From the NCBI RefSeq assembly GCF_000344805.1, contig NC_020453.1:6357001-6421000 (forward strand): 64,000 nt of DNA. Reading direction: 5' to 3'. The notes under the pieces were generated by a model. The model had not been told where the DNA came from. It did not search any database and saw only the letters and a program-made list of their open reading frames with translations. Positions 8,326 through 17,388 of the stretch are shown here, one piece after another. Source of the DNA: Bradyrhizobium oligotrophicum S58. GTDB lineage: Bacteria; Pseudomonadota; Alphaproteobacteria; Rhizobiales; Xanthobacteraceae. Numbering within the stretch: position 1 is the first letter of the stretch; each line of letters opens with the position of its first letter. A program made the position numbers and the translations under genes.

Positions 8326-9724
8326 CGAGACCAAACCGACGCTTTCGAAGAGCCTGACCGGACTCCATCTCTGGGGCATCGCGGTCGGGCTCGTGATCTC
8401 CGGCGAGTATTTCGGCTGGAGCTATGGCTGGGACAAGGCCGGCACGCTCGGCTTCCTCGTCACCACGATCTTCATCGCGGTGATGTACACCACCTTCATC
8501 TTCTCCTTCACCGAGCTCACCACCGCGATCCCGCATGCCGGTGGTCCGTTCGCCTATTCCTATCGCGCCTTCGGTCCGCTCGGCGGCTTCGTCGCCGGCT
8601 TCGCGACGCTGATCGAGTTCGTATTCGCACCGCCCGCCATCGCACTCGCGATCGGCGCCTATCTCAACGTCCAGTTTCCAGCGCTGTCGCCGAAGACCGC
8701 CGCACTCGGCGCCTACCTGGTATTCATGGCCCTCAATATCGCCGGCGTGACCATCGCGGCGACCTTCGAGCTGTTCGTGACGATCCTGGCGATCATCGAG
8801 CTCTTCGTGTTCATGGGCGTGGTGACACCCGGCTTCTCCTTTGCCAACTTCGCCGCGAATGGCTGGGCCGGAGAGAATTCGTTTTCGATGGCGAGCATCG
8901 GCGGAATCATCGCGGCGATCCCGTTCGCGATCTGGTTCTTCCTGGCCATCGAGGGCGCTGCGATGGCGGCGGAAGAGACCAAGAATCCGACCCGAACCAT
9001 TCCGCTCGCCTACATTGCCGGCATCCTGACTCTCGTCGTGCTCGCCTTCGGCACCATGATCATGGCCGGCGGCGTCGGCGACTGGTCGAAGCTGTCCAAC
9101 ATCAACGATCCCTTGCCACAGGCGATGAAGATCGTGGTCGGCGAGAATTCGGGTTGGCTGCACATGCTGGTGTGGATCGGCCTGTTCGGCCTGATCGCCT
9201 CGTTCCACGGCATCATCATGGGCTATTCGCGGCAGATCTTCGCGCTGTCGCGGGCCGGCTTCCTGCCGGCGAAGCTCGCCGCGCTGCATCCGACCTGCCG
9301 CACGCCACATTGGGCGATCCTTGCCGGCGGCGTGATCGGCATCGCCGCGATCTATTCCGACGAGCTGATCCAGTTCGCCGGGCAGACACTGACGGCCAAC
9401 ATCGTCACGATGAGCGTGTTCGGCGCGCTCGTGATGTACATCATGAGCATGGCCGCGCTGTTCCGCCTGCGCGCCACCGAGCCCAATCTTATCAGGCCGT
9501 TCAAGGCGCCACTCTACCCGGTGCTTCCGGCCGTGGCGCTGGTATGCGCGACGCTGTCGCTGCTCACGATGATCTGGTACAACCTGCAGGTGTTCGCAGC
9601 GTTCGTGGTGCTGTTCGCCGCCGGCCTGCTGCTCTATCGTCTGACGGCAGGCAAGCGCGGCAATGCAGCGAATGACAGTCTGCTCGATATCGCATTGACC
9701 GAGGCCCGCGCCATGGCCGACTGA
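8318..9724 (+). CDS. Ethanolamine permease, APC superfamily
   Basis: A 468-residue integral membrane protein with about twelve hydrophobic helices. The ATG at 8318 is preceded by AGGAG at 8303-8307 and overlaps the eutC stop. The N-terminal part (LWGIAVGLVISGEYFGWSYGW) is the substrate-site helix typical of the APC ethanolamine permease family, and FFLAIEGAAMAAEETKNP is the characteristic sixth-helix region. Its position as third gene after eutBC supports ethanolamine import. A strong hairpin at 9756-9783 ends the operon. Confidence 0.9.
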   Translation: MSSETKPTLSKSLTGLHLWGIAVGLVISGEYFGWSYGWDKAGTLGFLVTTIFIAVMYTTFIFSFTELTTAIPHAGGPFAYSYRAFGPLGGFVAGFATLIEFVFAPPAIALAIGAYLNVQFPALSPKTAALGAYLVFMALNIAGVTIAATFELFVTILAIIELFVFMGVVTPGFSFANFAANGWAGENSFSMASIGGIIAAIPFAIWFFLAIEGAAMAAEETKNPTRTIPLAYIAGILTLVVLAFGTMIMAGGVGDWSKLSNINDPLPQAMKIVVGENSGWLHMLVWIGLFGLIASFHGIIMGYSRQIFALSRAGFLPAKLAALHPTCRTPHWAILAGGVIGIAAIYSDELIQFAGQTLTANIVTMSVFGALVMYIMSMAALFRLRATEPNLIRPFKAPLYPVLPAVALVCATLSLLTMIWYNLQVFAAFVVLFAAGLLLYRLTAGKRGNAANDSLLDIALTEARAMAD

Positions 9725-9755
9725 TCGGCCGGACCCGCGATACCAGATCGAGGCG

Positions 9756-9783
9756 AGCCCTCCGCGTCCCAACGCGGAGGGCT
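9756..9783 (+). terminator. Hairpin terminator after the eut genes
   Basis: AGCCCTCCGCGT and ACGCGGAGGGCT form a perfect 12-base-pair stem with a four-base loop, 31 bases after the permease stop. There is no long T tract, so termination may be imperfect. Confidence 0.6.
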
Positions 9784-9870
9784 TCATCGATAGCCCGCTT
9801 CGCCAGGCACGTGACTTGCATAACTACGAGGTGTCAACCGACGGCATACGTCCTCAAAGGCGAGGATTTC

Positions 9871-10932
9871 ATGGCACAGCCTCTTGCAGCCGAACGCGAG
9901 CATCCGCGAGACCGCAGCCGCAACATCCTGGCCGCTGCTGCGACCGGCGTCGCCGATTTCATCGCCCAGACGGGAGGGCGCCCCGAGGCGGTGTTCGAGC
10001 GGATCGGCATCGACGCAGACTGCCTCGGCCAGACCCGCCGCGCGCTCGACCTCGCCGACTATGTCGCGATGATGGAAGACGCCGCGCAGGAGACCGGCAA
10101 CGACAATTTCGGCCTGTGGTTCGGCCAGCGCTACCAGCCGCAGATGCTTGGCCTGATCGGCGAGATCGCGCTGTCGGCGCCGACGCTCGGCTCGGCGATC
10201 GAACACCTCGCGCTGTGGTTTCCCTGGCATCAGCAGGCGACCGAGACCCGGCTCACACGCCGCGACGGTTTTCTCCGGCTCGAATATCGCATCCTCGATG
10301 GCTCGATCGTCGATCGCAGGCAGGATGCCGAGCTGACGATGGGCATGTTCGCCAACGTCTTCCGGGCCTGTCTCCCGTCAGGCTGGGCGCCGGAGATGGT
10401 GATATTCGAGCATGCGCGGCCCGCCACCTGGCGTGATCATGAAGCCGCGTTCGACGCCGACGTGGGATGGTCGCAGGGCACCAACGCGCTGGTGTTTCGC
10501 GATCAAGGCCTGGACCGCGCCATGCCAGGGGCCGATCTGTCACGCCTTCAGCGGCTGACGACCGATCTTGCCGGTGTCGCCGGCTCCTGCGGCACGCCGG
10601 CGTTCCTCGATCTCGTCCGCGGCGAGATCAGGCGACGGCTGTCGGCCGGCGCGCAGCATCTCGAGGAGGTTGCCGAGGCGCTGTCGATGACGCCCTGGAC
10701 CCTGCAACGCCGCCTCGCCGAGCTTGGCGTCACCTTCTCCGATCTCGTCGAGACGACGCGTCTCGATCTCGCTCGCCACTATCTGCGCCAAACTCATCTG
10801 CCGCTCGGCGACGTCACCTTCCTGCTCGGCTATTCCGAAGCCTCGGCCTTCTCCCGCGCCTTCTCGCGCTGGACCGGCTGTAGCCCGCGTCAGTGGCGCC
10901 AACTCTCGCTGCGACCGACGGCCCGCGGCTGA
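9871..10932 (+). CDS. AraC family transcriptional regulator, probable eut regulator
   Basis: A 353-residue regulator from the ATG at 9871, which has GAGGA a few bases upstream; the frame is open from 9811. The N-terminal two-thirds resembles the arabinose-binding-like sensor domain of OruR/AraC proteins (FGLWFGQRYQPQMLGLIGEIALSA). The last 100 residues contain two helix-turn-helix units, ending with the AraC signature region (LLGYSEASAFSRAFSRWTGCSPRQW). It lies downstream of the permease in the same direction, so it probably activates eutBC in response to ethanolamine. That target is inferred from position; the sensor domain differs from enteric EutR. Confidence 0.85.
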   Translation: MAQPLAAEREHPRDRSRNILAAAATGVADFIAQTGGRPEAVFERIGIDADCLGQTRRALDLADYVAMMEDAAQETGNDNFGLWFGQRYQPQMLGLIGEIALSAPTLGSAIEHLALWFPWHQQATETRLTRRDGFLRLEYRILDGSIVDRRQDAELTMGMFANVFRACLPSGWAPEMVIFEHARPATWRDHEAAFDADVGWSQGTNALVFRDQGLDRAMPGADLSRLQRLTTDLAGVAGSCGTPAFLDLVRGEIRRRLSAGAQHLEEVAEALSMTPWTLQRRLAELGVTFSDLVETTRLDLARHYLRQTHLPLGDVTFLLGYSEASAFSRAFSRWTGCSPRQWRQLSLRPTARG

Positions 10933-10948
10933 CGGCGCGAGGCCAAAG

Positions 10949-12121
10949 TCAGCCTGCCGGCATCGTCTTCTCGACCAGCCGCACCCAATAGGAGGCGCCG
11001 TGGCCGAGAATGTTGTCGTTGAAGCGATAGGCCGGATGGTGGCAGTCCTTGCCGTCGCCCATGCCGAGGAACACGAACGCGCCCGGGCGTGCCTGCAGCA
11101 TGAAGGCGAAATCCTCGGCCCCCATCAGCGGCGGCGCGTTATCGACGACGCGCTCCACACCAACGACGTCGCGCGCGACATCGGCTGCGATCACGGCTTC
11201 CCGCGCGTGGTTCGTCGTGATCGGATAGAGCCGTGTGTATTTCGTCGTCGCGGTTCCGCCATAGGTGCGGGCGATGCCGTCGGCGACCTCGGCGATGCGG
11301 CGCTCGACCAGGTCCTGCACGTCGGCATCAAGCGTGCGCACGGTGCCCTTCAATTCGACGGTCTCGGGAATGACGTTCAAGGCCTTGCCGGCCTCGACCA
11401 CGCAGATCGAAATGACCGCGGACTTGATCGGATCGACGTTGCGCGACACGATCGACTGCAGCGCGGTGATGATGTGCGCGGCGATCAGCACGCTGTCGAC
11501 CGCCTTGTGAACGCCGGCGCCGGCGTGACCACCCTTGCCATGCACGGTGATCTCGAGCTCATCGGAAGCGGCCAGCATCGGGCCCGGCCGCAAGGCGAAC
11601 ACGCCTTCGGGCACGCCCGGTGCGTTGTGCAGGCCGTAGACCTCCTGGATGTCCCAGCGGCTCATCAGGCCGTCATCGACCATCGCCTTGCCGCCGGCAC
11701 CCCCCTCCTCCGCCGGCTGGAAGATCAGAACCGCGGTGCCATCGAAATTGCGGGTCTCGGAGAGATGTTTTGCTGCCCCGAGCAGCATGGCGGTGTGGCC
11801 GTCATGGCCGCAGGCATGCATCAGCCCCGGCGTTTTCGACGCATAGGGGACGCCGGAGGCCTCCTCGATCGGCAGTGCATCCATGTCGGCGCGCAGGCCG
11901 ATGGTGCGGCCGGAACTCGTCTGGCGGCCACGAATGACTCCGACCACTCCGGTGCGCCCGATGCCCGTCACGACCTCGTCGCAGCCGAAGTCGCGCAGCC
12001 GCTCGGCGACGATGCCGGCGGTGCGATGCACCTCGTACATCAGTTCGGGATGTTCGTGGAAATCGTGACGCCAGGCGGCCATGTCGTCCGCGAGCGCGGC
12101 GATGCTGTTGAGGATGGGCAT
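10949..12121 (-). CDS. M20 family amidohydrolase (hippurate hydrolase-like)
   Basis: A 390-residue cytosolic metallohydrolase starting MPILNSIAALADDMAAWR, the usual start for this family; the frame extends to a GTG at 12184. Metal-site motifs are seen in order: GLRADMDALPIE (about 76-87), HACGHDGH (102-109), QPAEEGG (135-141) and GLHN (163-166). The family hydrolyses N-acyl amino acids or related amides using two metal ions. The true substrate cannot be read from sequence. The gene converges with the AraC gene and is followed upstream by an unrelated glycosyltransferase gene on the same strand. Confidence 0.9.
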   Translation of the reverse strand: MPILNSIAALADDMAAWRHDFHEHPELMYEVHRTAGIVAERLRDFGCDEVVTGIGRTGVVGVIRGRQTSSGRTIGLRADMDALPIEEASGVPYASKTPGLMHACGHDGHTAMLLGAAKHLSETRNFDGTAVLIFQPAEEGGAGGKAMVDDGLMSRWDIQEVYGLHNAPGVPEGVFALRPGPMLAASDELEITVHGKGGHAGAGVHKAVDSVLIAAHIITALQSIVSRNVDPIKSAVISICVVEAGKALNVIPETVELKGTVRTLDADVQDLVERRIAEVADGIARTYGGTATTKYTRLYPITTNHAREAVIAADVARDVVGVERVVDNAPPLMGAEDFAFMLQARPGAFVFLGMGDGKDCHHPAYRFNDNILGHGASYWVRLVEKTMPAG

Positions 12122-12223
12122 GGAGGTGGTGTTCTCGTTCAGGACGTTGAGGCTTGGACCATGGCTGGAACGGCGGGCGGACACAAGCTTCGACCGGACG
12201 ATGGCGGCATCTCGATCCGCAGG

Positions 12224-13156
12224 TCAGCTTCCGACGGGTGCCTGTGACAGATACGCCAGCAGCTTCATCTCGCGCCGGCCGCGGGTGACGGTGTCGAGCA
12301 CCAGGCCCGAGGAGGCCGACAGCAGCGCCATGATCATCAGGCCCATCGACAGCACCGCGGTCGGCAGCCGCGGCACCAGCCCGGTCTCGATATAGGTGAC
12401 CAGGATCGGAATCGCGAAGCCGATCGAGATCAACGCGAGGAAGATGCCGATCGCGGAGAAGAATCGCAGCGGCTTCTCCGAGCGGTAGAGCTTCAGGATC
12501 GTGCCCAGGATGCGGAAGCCGTCGCGCCAGGTGTTGAGCTTGGACACCGAGCCCTCCGGCCGTGCGTAGTACGGCGTCGCGATTTCGGCGACCGGCAATG
12601 CCAGCTCCAGTGCATGCACGGTGAGTTCGGTCTCGATCTCGAAGCCGTCGGAGAGGACGGGGAAGGATTTGACGAAGCGGCGCGAGAACACGCGGTAGCC
12701 GGACAGGATGTCCTTGAAGGCCTGGCCGAACACCTCGGCGAGGAAGCTCGTCAGCATCCAGTTGCCGGTGCGATGGCCCATGCGGTAGGCGGCCTGCTCC
12801 TGGTCGACCCGCAGCCCGACCACCATGTCGAGATGCTCGGTGACGAGACGCTCGATCATGCCAGGCACGCTCGGCGCGTCGTAGGTCGCATCGCCGTCGA
12901 CCAGGACGTAGATGTCGGCATCGATATCGGCGAACATGCGCCGGACCACGTGACCCTTGCCCTGCCGCCGCTCGCTGCGCACCTCGGCGCCGGCGGCGCG
13001 CGCGACCTCGACCGTGCGATCCCTCGAATTGTTATCGTAGACGTAGACGACAGCCGTCGGCAGCGCCTGTTTGAAGTCCCTGACGACGGCGGCGACCGCT
13101 GCCTCCTCGTTGTAGCAGGGCACCAGCACCGCGATCCGCATCGATGGTGAATTCAT
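12224..13156 (-). CDS. Membrane-anchored family 2 glycosyltransferase
   Basis: A 310-residue protein from the ATG at 13156, preceded by GAGAAGG; the longer frame begins at 13171. The GT-A fold opens with AVLVPCYNEE (about 9-18) and has the metal-binding DGD at 87-89. Two C-terminal membrane helices (about 237-262 and 270-294) match the polyprenyl-phosphate sugar transferase type (DPM1/GtrB-like). It probably transfers a sugar from a nucleotide donor to a lipid phosphate at the inner membrane for envelope glycan synthesis. The sugar is unknown. Confidence 0.87.
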   Translation of the reverse strand: MNSPSMRIAVLVPCYNEEAAVAAVVRDFKQALPTAVVYVYDNNSRDRTVEVARAAGAEVRSERRQGKGHVVRRMFADIDADIYVLVDGDATYDAPSVPGMIERLVTEHLDMVVGLRVDQEQAAYRMGHRTGNWMLTSFLAEVFGQAFKDILSGYRVFSRRFVKSFPVLSDGFEIETELTVHALELALPVAEIATPYYARPEGSVSKLNTWRDGFRILGTILKLYRSEKPLRFFSAIGIFLALISIGFAIPILVTYIETGLVPRLPTAVLSMGLMIMALLSASSGLVLDTVTRGRREMKLLAYLSQAPVGS

Positions 13157-13204
13157 TGACCCTTCTCCCACGGCCGGGAGACTGCCCTCTTTCGGTGCAG
13201 AATC

Positions 13205-13726
13205 TCATAATGCGCCGGCCCCAACGGGCTGTTCGGGCCGCCAGGTGGGAATGATCTTAACGCCGTCTAGCACCTCGCGCAGGCGCGACAGCGTGCCCAG
13301 CGTCGTCCCCTCCGGCAGCGCATCGGCAGCGAAGAATCCGGTCTCGACGATCTCGTGGTTGGGCTCCGGCGGCCGGTCCTGCGTGAACCTTTTGATAACG
13401 AACACCGCGACGTGGTCGCGCGGCGAGACGTGGCTGTTGAGGAAGATGCCGTGCAGCTCCGGCTCGCCGGAGAGCGCAATCCGCCCCTCCTCGAACAGCT
13501 CCCGGGTCAAGGCCTCCATGAAGGTCTCGCCGACCTCGACCCCGCCGCCCGGCAGGTGCCAGCCCGACACATAGCCATGCCGGACCAGGAACACGCGGTT
13601 GTCGCCGTCCAGCACCACGCCGCGGACGCCGAGGGTCATGCCGCGGGCGAAGCGCCAGTACATGTGGAAGCCGCGCCGGAGCACCGGCTCGAGCCGGATC
13701 CGCAATCTGCTGAGATGTGCCGCCAT
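13205..13726 (-). CDS. NUDIX hydrolase
   Basis: A 173-residue protein from the ATG at 13726, preceded by GAAGGAG; a longer open frame to 14158 is an overlap with the opposite-strand phosphoesterase gene. The complete Nudix box is visible at about 60-82: the GGGVEVGE segment followed by REL-FEEG. These residues bind magnesium and hydrolyse nucleoside diphosphates linked to another group. The N-terminal 30 residues (arginine-rich, HMYWRFARGM) are typical of a rhizobial subgroup often placed next to metallophosphoesterase genes. The substrate is unknown. Confidence 0.88.
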   Translation of the reverse strand: MAAHLSRLRIRLEPVLRRGFHMYWRFARGMTLGVRGVVLDGDNRVFLVRHGYVSGWHLPGGGVEVGETFMEALTRELFEEGRIALSGEPELHGIFLNSHVSPRDHVAVFVIKRFTQDRPPEPNHEIVETGFFAADALPEGTTLGTLSRLREVLDGVKIIPTWRPEQPVGAGAL

Positions 13727-13852
13727 GAACTCCTTCGTCCCGGTTGTTCTTGCGCTCGACCGCCGGGCTTGCCATGAGAGCCTCCAGCATGAGGGATAGC
13801 ACGACATGACCGCTTGGCGCGCTCGCATCCACCTTCGGCGCAGGGACGCCTG

Positions 13853-14737
13853 ATGGCCGCCTTCACGCTCGCTCATCTGTCCGATCCGCATCTCGCCCCG
13901 CTGTCGCGGCCGCGTCTGGCCGAGCTCGCCGGCAAGCGGGCGCTCGCTTATCTCAACTGGACGCGGAACCGTTACAAGTATCACCGCCGTGACATTCTCG
14001 ACCTGCTCATCTCCGACCTGCACACGCAGATGCCGGACCAGATTGCGGTCACCGGCGACCTGGTCAATTTCGCGCTCGAGGCCGAATTCCCCCTCGCTTT
14101 GGCCTGGCTGCGGACGGTGGGTCCGCCCGACAAGGTCACCGCGATCCCCGGCAATCACGACGCCTATGTGCGGTCGACGCGGCTGCGCTTCGCCGAGAGC
14201 TTTGCCGAGTATTTCGGCGGCGACGCCGAGGGACCGGCAACGTTTCCCTCGCTGCGCCGGAGGGGGCCGCTGGCGCTGATCAGCCTGTCGTCGGCCGTGC
14301 CCTCGGCACCCTTCATGGCGACCGGTCGGCTCGGCAGCGCACAGCTCGCCGCGCTGGAGCGGCTACTCGAATCGCTCGCGCACGAACAGCTGTTTCGCGT
14401 GCTGCTCGTGCATCATCCGCTGCGCTCGGCGCATCGGATGAAGCGGCTGACCGACGCCCGCGACCTGATCGCGCTGCTCGCCCGCCATGGCGTCGAGCTG
14501 GTCCTGCACGGCCACGACCACGTGCATTCGACGATCTGGATCGACGGTCCCGAGCGCAAGATCCCGGTGGTCGGCGTGCCCTCGGCGTCCTCGATCGCGC
14601 ACGGCCATTATCCGGCCGCGGCCTACAACATCTTCGCCGTCAGCAGCGACGGCAATCACTGGCGCTGCGAGATGACCGTGCGCGCCGTCAACGAGGCGCT
14701 GCGCGTGCGCGAGATCCGCCAGATCCGGCTGCTCTGA
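13853..14737 (+). CDS. Calcineurin-like metallophosphoesterase
   Basis: A 294-residue protein using the ATG at 13853 (MAAFTLAHLSDPH); the frame extends to a TTG at 13814. All motifs of the two-metal phosphoesterase fold occur in order: DPH (11-13), GDLVN (68-72), GNHD (100-103), HHPL in the second half, and GHDHVH. The length and motif spacing fit the CpdA/YfcE-like single-domain group. It is divergent from the NUDIX gene and may share its promoter region. The substrate (a cyclic nucleotide or phosphodiester) cannot be decided. Confidence 0.88.
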   Translation: MAAFTLAHLSDPHLAPLSRPRLAELAGKRALAYLNWTRNRYKYHRRDILDLLISDLHTQMPDQIAVTGDLVNFALEAEFPLALAWLRTVGPPDKVTAIPGNHDAYVRSTRLRFAESFAEYFGGDAEGPATFPSLRRRGPLALISLSSAVPSAPFMATGRLGSAQLAALERLLESLAHEQLFRVLLVHHPLRSAHRMKRLTDARDLIALLARHGVELVLHGHDHVHSTIWIDGPERKIPVVGVPSASSIAHGHYPAAAYNIFAVSSDGNHWRCEMTVRAVNEALRVREIRQIRLL

Positions 14738-14745
14738 CGTCGCGG

Positions 14746-15297
14746 TCAGAAATACATCGGCTTCAGGCTCTCATAGAGCGCGACGCCGAACAGCGACAGC
14801 GCCCCGAGCACGAAGCCGAGCACGAACGGCCACACGCCGCCGCGCCGCCGCGGCGGCTCGATCACCTGGGCCTGCGCCTGCGCCACGCTGAAGGCGCGCT
14901 CGCGCTCGACCATGCGGCGCGCGACGTAGTCGGTGACGGCCTTCACGATGGCCGCGAGATCGTGCGACTCGGCGAGCACGATGCGACCATTGCGAGTATC
15001 CTGCACGAAGCGATACTGCCGCTTGTCGCGTCCCATCACGACGTGGGCGACGACGTCGATCCACAGCCGCGGCGTCTCGCCCTGGCTGATGCCGCGATCG
15101 AACAGGTCGATCTGACCAGGAATCTCGTCGAACAGCGGATCGAGCGCGTCGCTGAGGATTTCGAGCCGCGCCACCTCGGCATCGCGCAGATCGACCACCA
15201 CGCCCGTTCGGTCTGCGGCCTCGATCCGGGCCTGGCGCAGCGCTTCGCGCAGGCGCACGGGGCGGGATTCTGTGCTGCTGTCGGCGGCCTCGGACAT
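14746..15297 (-). CDS. Conserved tail-anchored protein of unknown function
   Basis: A 183-residue protein. The N-terminal 140 residues are charged and mixed alpha/beta (DLRDAEVARLEILSDAL; DVVAHVVMGRDKRQYRF), and one hydrophobic helix lies at about 158-175 close to the C-terminus (FVLGFVLGALSLFGVAL), so the bulk probably faces the cytosol. I recall similar proteins only as uncharacterised ones in Bradyrhizobium relatives. It converges with the phosphoesterase gene, eight bases apart. Confidence 0.65.
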   Translation of the reverse strand: MSEAADSSTESRPVRLREALRQARIEAADRTGVVVDLRDAEVARLEILSDALDPLFDEIPGQIDLFDRGISQGETPRLWIDVVAHVVMGRDKRQYRFVQDTRNGRIVLAESHDLAAIVKAVTDYVARRMVERERAFSVAQAQAQVIEPPRRRGGVWPFVLGFVLGALSLFGVALYESLKPMYF

Positions 15298-15530
15298 CGG
15301 TCACGCTTTCACGGTTTGGCCCTGGTTTCGCCAGGTTCCCACCCATTAACGTAGCAGTAACCCAGTATTCCGCAAACCCCTTTCATCTTCAATGGGTTAT
15401 AAGCACGCTGCCGTAACCACGAAACGGACGTGGGCGGCCCCCTCCGGAATGACCCGGCTGAGACCGCCCCGTCCTTGGGCTCGTTCCTCGAGCTTATTCA
15501 AATACCCGGCAATGCATTCCTTGTCGGCGG

Positions 15531-15737
15531 TCAGGCCGCCGGAGCGCGTTGCGGCTCCTCGACGATCGAGAACCGCACGCCGGCCTTGTGGCGGTTCTCC
15601 TCGGAGACCTCGCGCCAGCAATCCTCGGCTTCCTTGCGCGACTTGAACGGACCCTTCACCTGGGCCGAGCCCTCCACCAGCTTGTGGAAATTCATCGAGC
15701 CGAATTCGCCGCCGATCACCCAGAAATTGCTGGTCAT
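15531..15737 (-). CDS. DUF4170 family small protein
   Basis: A 68-residue protein from the ATG at 15737, with an excellent AGGAGG ribosome site. The sequence MTSNFWVIGGEFGSMNF and PFKSRKEAEDCWREVSEENRHKAGVRFSIVEE covers the whole DUF4170 domain, a widely conserved small alphaproteobacterial protein of unknown function. It is divergent from the ScfR/MccR-type regulator, and the 186 bases between them hold two palindromes. Confidence 0.82.
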   Translation of the reverse strand: MTSNFWVIGGEFGSMNFHKLVEGSAQVKGPFKSRKEAEDCWREVSEENRHKAGVRFSIVEEPQRAPAA

Positions 15738-15844
15738 GAGACCCTCCTTCAACCGTCACAACTTTGACAGTGCATTGCGATTTGCGTGACAGGAGATAAA
15801 CGCGAAACCGGCCACTTCGTATAGAGGCCTTGTTTTCGAATGGT

Positions 15845-15860
15845 GATGTTATGTAACATC
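15845..15860. promoter_or_regulatory. Perfect 16-base palindrome upstream of the regulator gene
   Basis: GATGTTATGTAACATC is a perfect inverted repeat of 7-2-7. It lies 64 bases before the regulator start and 108 bases from the divergent DUF4170 start, in a locally AT-rich region. It resembles a dimeric repressor site. The half-site recalls Fur-family boxes, but the two-base spacing differs from the Zur-like site at 2208. Confidence 0.5.
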
Positions 15861-15889
15861 ATCACTTGTCATAAATGTCATTTTGTAAA

Positions 15890-15902
15890 TTTTGTCACAA
15901 AA
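15890..15902. promoter_or_regulatory. TTTTGTCACAAAA palindrome upstream of the regulator gene
   Basis: A 6-1-6 inverted repeat 22 bases before the ATG at 15924, between the promoter area and the ribosome site. Its position suits autorepression by the encoded helix-turn-helix protein, which is inferred only. Confidence 0.45.
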
Positions 15903-15923
15903 AGGCCCTTCGAGGAGATCGCT

Positions 15924-17369
15924 ATGCGTGGTGAATCCGGAAAGAAGCTGTTCGTCGGCCCGCGCTTCCGCCGGATCCGCCAGCAACTGGGGCTGTCGCA
16001 GACCCAGCTCGCCGAGGGCCTCGGCATCTCGCCGAGCTACGTCAACCTGATCGAGCGCAACCAGCGTCCGGTCTCTGCCCAGATCCTGCTGCGGCTGGCG
16101 GAGACCTACGACCTCGATTTGCGCGACCTCGCCACAGCCGACGAGGACCGCTTCTTCGCCGAACTCAACGAGATCTTCTCCGATCCGCTGTTCCGGCAGA
16201 TCGAGCTCCCCAAGCAGGAGATGCGCGACCTCGCCGAGCTGTGTCCCGGCGTCACCCATGCGCTGCAGCGGCTGTACGCGGCCTACACTGAGGCGCGCCG
16301 CGGCGAGACCCTCGTCGCCGCGCAGATGGCCGACCGCAACGAAGGCGCGCGCTTCGAGGCCAACCCGATCGAGCGGGTGCGCGACCTGATCGAGGCCAAC
16401 CGCAATTATTTCGCCGAGCTCGAGCAGCAGGCCGAAGCCTTGCGCGACGCGCTCGACGTGCCCGCCGAAGGGCTGTACGCGGCGCTCGCAACGCGGTTGC
16501 GCGAAAAACATTCGGTGCAGACCCGGGTCATGCCGGTCGACGTCATGCGCGAGACGTTGCGCCGCTACGATCGCCACCGCCGCCAATTGCTGATTTCCGA
16601 ACTCGTCGACGGGCCCGGCCGCACCTTCCAGCTCGCCGTCCAGCTCGGCATGGCCGAATGCCAGCAGCAGTTCGAGATCATCATCGGCCGCGCCGGCGCG
16701 CTCGACGACACCGCGCGCCGGCTCTATCGGATGACCCTGGCGAGCTACTTCGCCGCCGCCGTCATCATGCCCTATCCGGCGTTCCTCGCGGCCGCCGAAG
16801 CGCTGAGCTACGACATCAATGTGCTGGCGCAGCGCTTCAACGCCGGCTTCGAGCAGATCTGCCACCGTCTGACGACGCTGTCGCGCCCGAACGCGCGCGG
16901 CATTCCGTTCTTCATGCTGCGCGTCGACAATGCCGGCAACGTCTCCAAGCGCTTCTCGTCCGGCACCTTCCCGTTCTCCAAATTCGGCGGCACCTGCCCG
17001 TTGTGGAACGTGCACTCGACCTTCGACACGCCCGACCGGCTGCTAAAGCAGGTCATCGAGCTGCCGGATGGGTCGCGTTATTTCTCGATCGCTCAGATGG
17101 TGCGCCGCCCGGTGGCGCCGCATCCGCTGCCGCAGCCGCGCTTCGCCATCGGCCTGGGCTGCGAGATCCGCCACGCCTCGCGTTTGGTCTATGCCGCCGG
17201 CATGGACCTTGAGAAGACGGAGGGCACCCCGATCGGCGTCAACTGCCGGCTGTGCGAGCGCGAGAACTGCGCCCAGCGCGCCGAGCCGCCGATCACGCGG
17301 ACGCTGATCTTGGATGAGACCACGCGGCGCGTCAGCTCGTTCGCGTTCAGCAATGCGAGGGAGTTGTAG
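15924..17369 (+). CDS. ScfR/MccR/RamB-type XRE transcriptional regulator
   Basis: A 481-residue protein from the ATG at 15924, with a GAGGAG ribosome site; the frame is open from 15840. The N-terminus is an XRE helix-turn-helix (about 12-66; LGLSQTQLAEGLGISPSYVNLIER). The middle is an ImmA/IrrE-like domain in which the protease HExxH is replaced by FEQICHR, so peptidase activity is unlikely. The C-terminal DUF2083-type part has a cysteine cluster (C441, C444, C449). Relatives sense short-chain acyl-CoA and control propionate/methylcitrate or glyoxylate genes. No such target genes are in the window, so it probably acts elsewhere and on its own promoter. Confidence 0.87.
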   Translation: MRGESGKKLFVGPRFRRIRQQLGLSQTQLAEGLGISPSYVNLIERNQRPVSAQILLRLAETYDLDLRDLATADEDRFFAELNEIFSDPLFRQIELPKQEMRDLAELCPGVTHALQRLYAAYTEARRGETLVAAQMADRNEGARFEANPIERVRDLIEANRNYFAELEQQAEALRDALDVPAEGLYAALATRLREKHSVQTRVMPVDVMRETLRRYDRHRRQLLISELVDGPGRTFQLAVQLGMAECQQQFEIIIGRAGALDDTARRLYRMTLASYFAAAVIMPYPAFLAAAEALSYDINVLAQRFNAGFEQICHRLTTLSRPNARGIPFFMLRVDNAGNVSKRFSSGTFPFSKFGGTCPLWNVHSTFDTPDRLLKQVIELPDGSRYFSIAQMVRRPVAPHPLPQPRFAIGLGCEIRHASRLVYAAGMDLEKTEGTPIGVNCRLCERENCAQRAEPPITRTLILDETTRRVSSFAFSNAREL

Positions 17370-17388
17370 GGCCACTACTCTCTCCCCC

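Noticed and set aside
9725..9870. Possible cobalamin or other riboswitch near the eut genes
   Set aside because: Neither the gap before eutB nor the gap after the permease shows a B12-box or the expected conserved core; only a simple terminator hairpin is seen.
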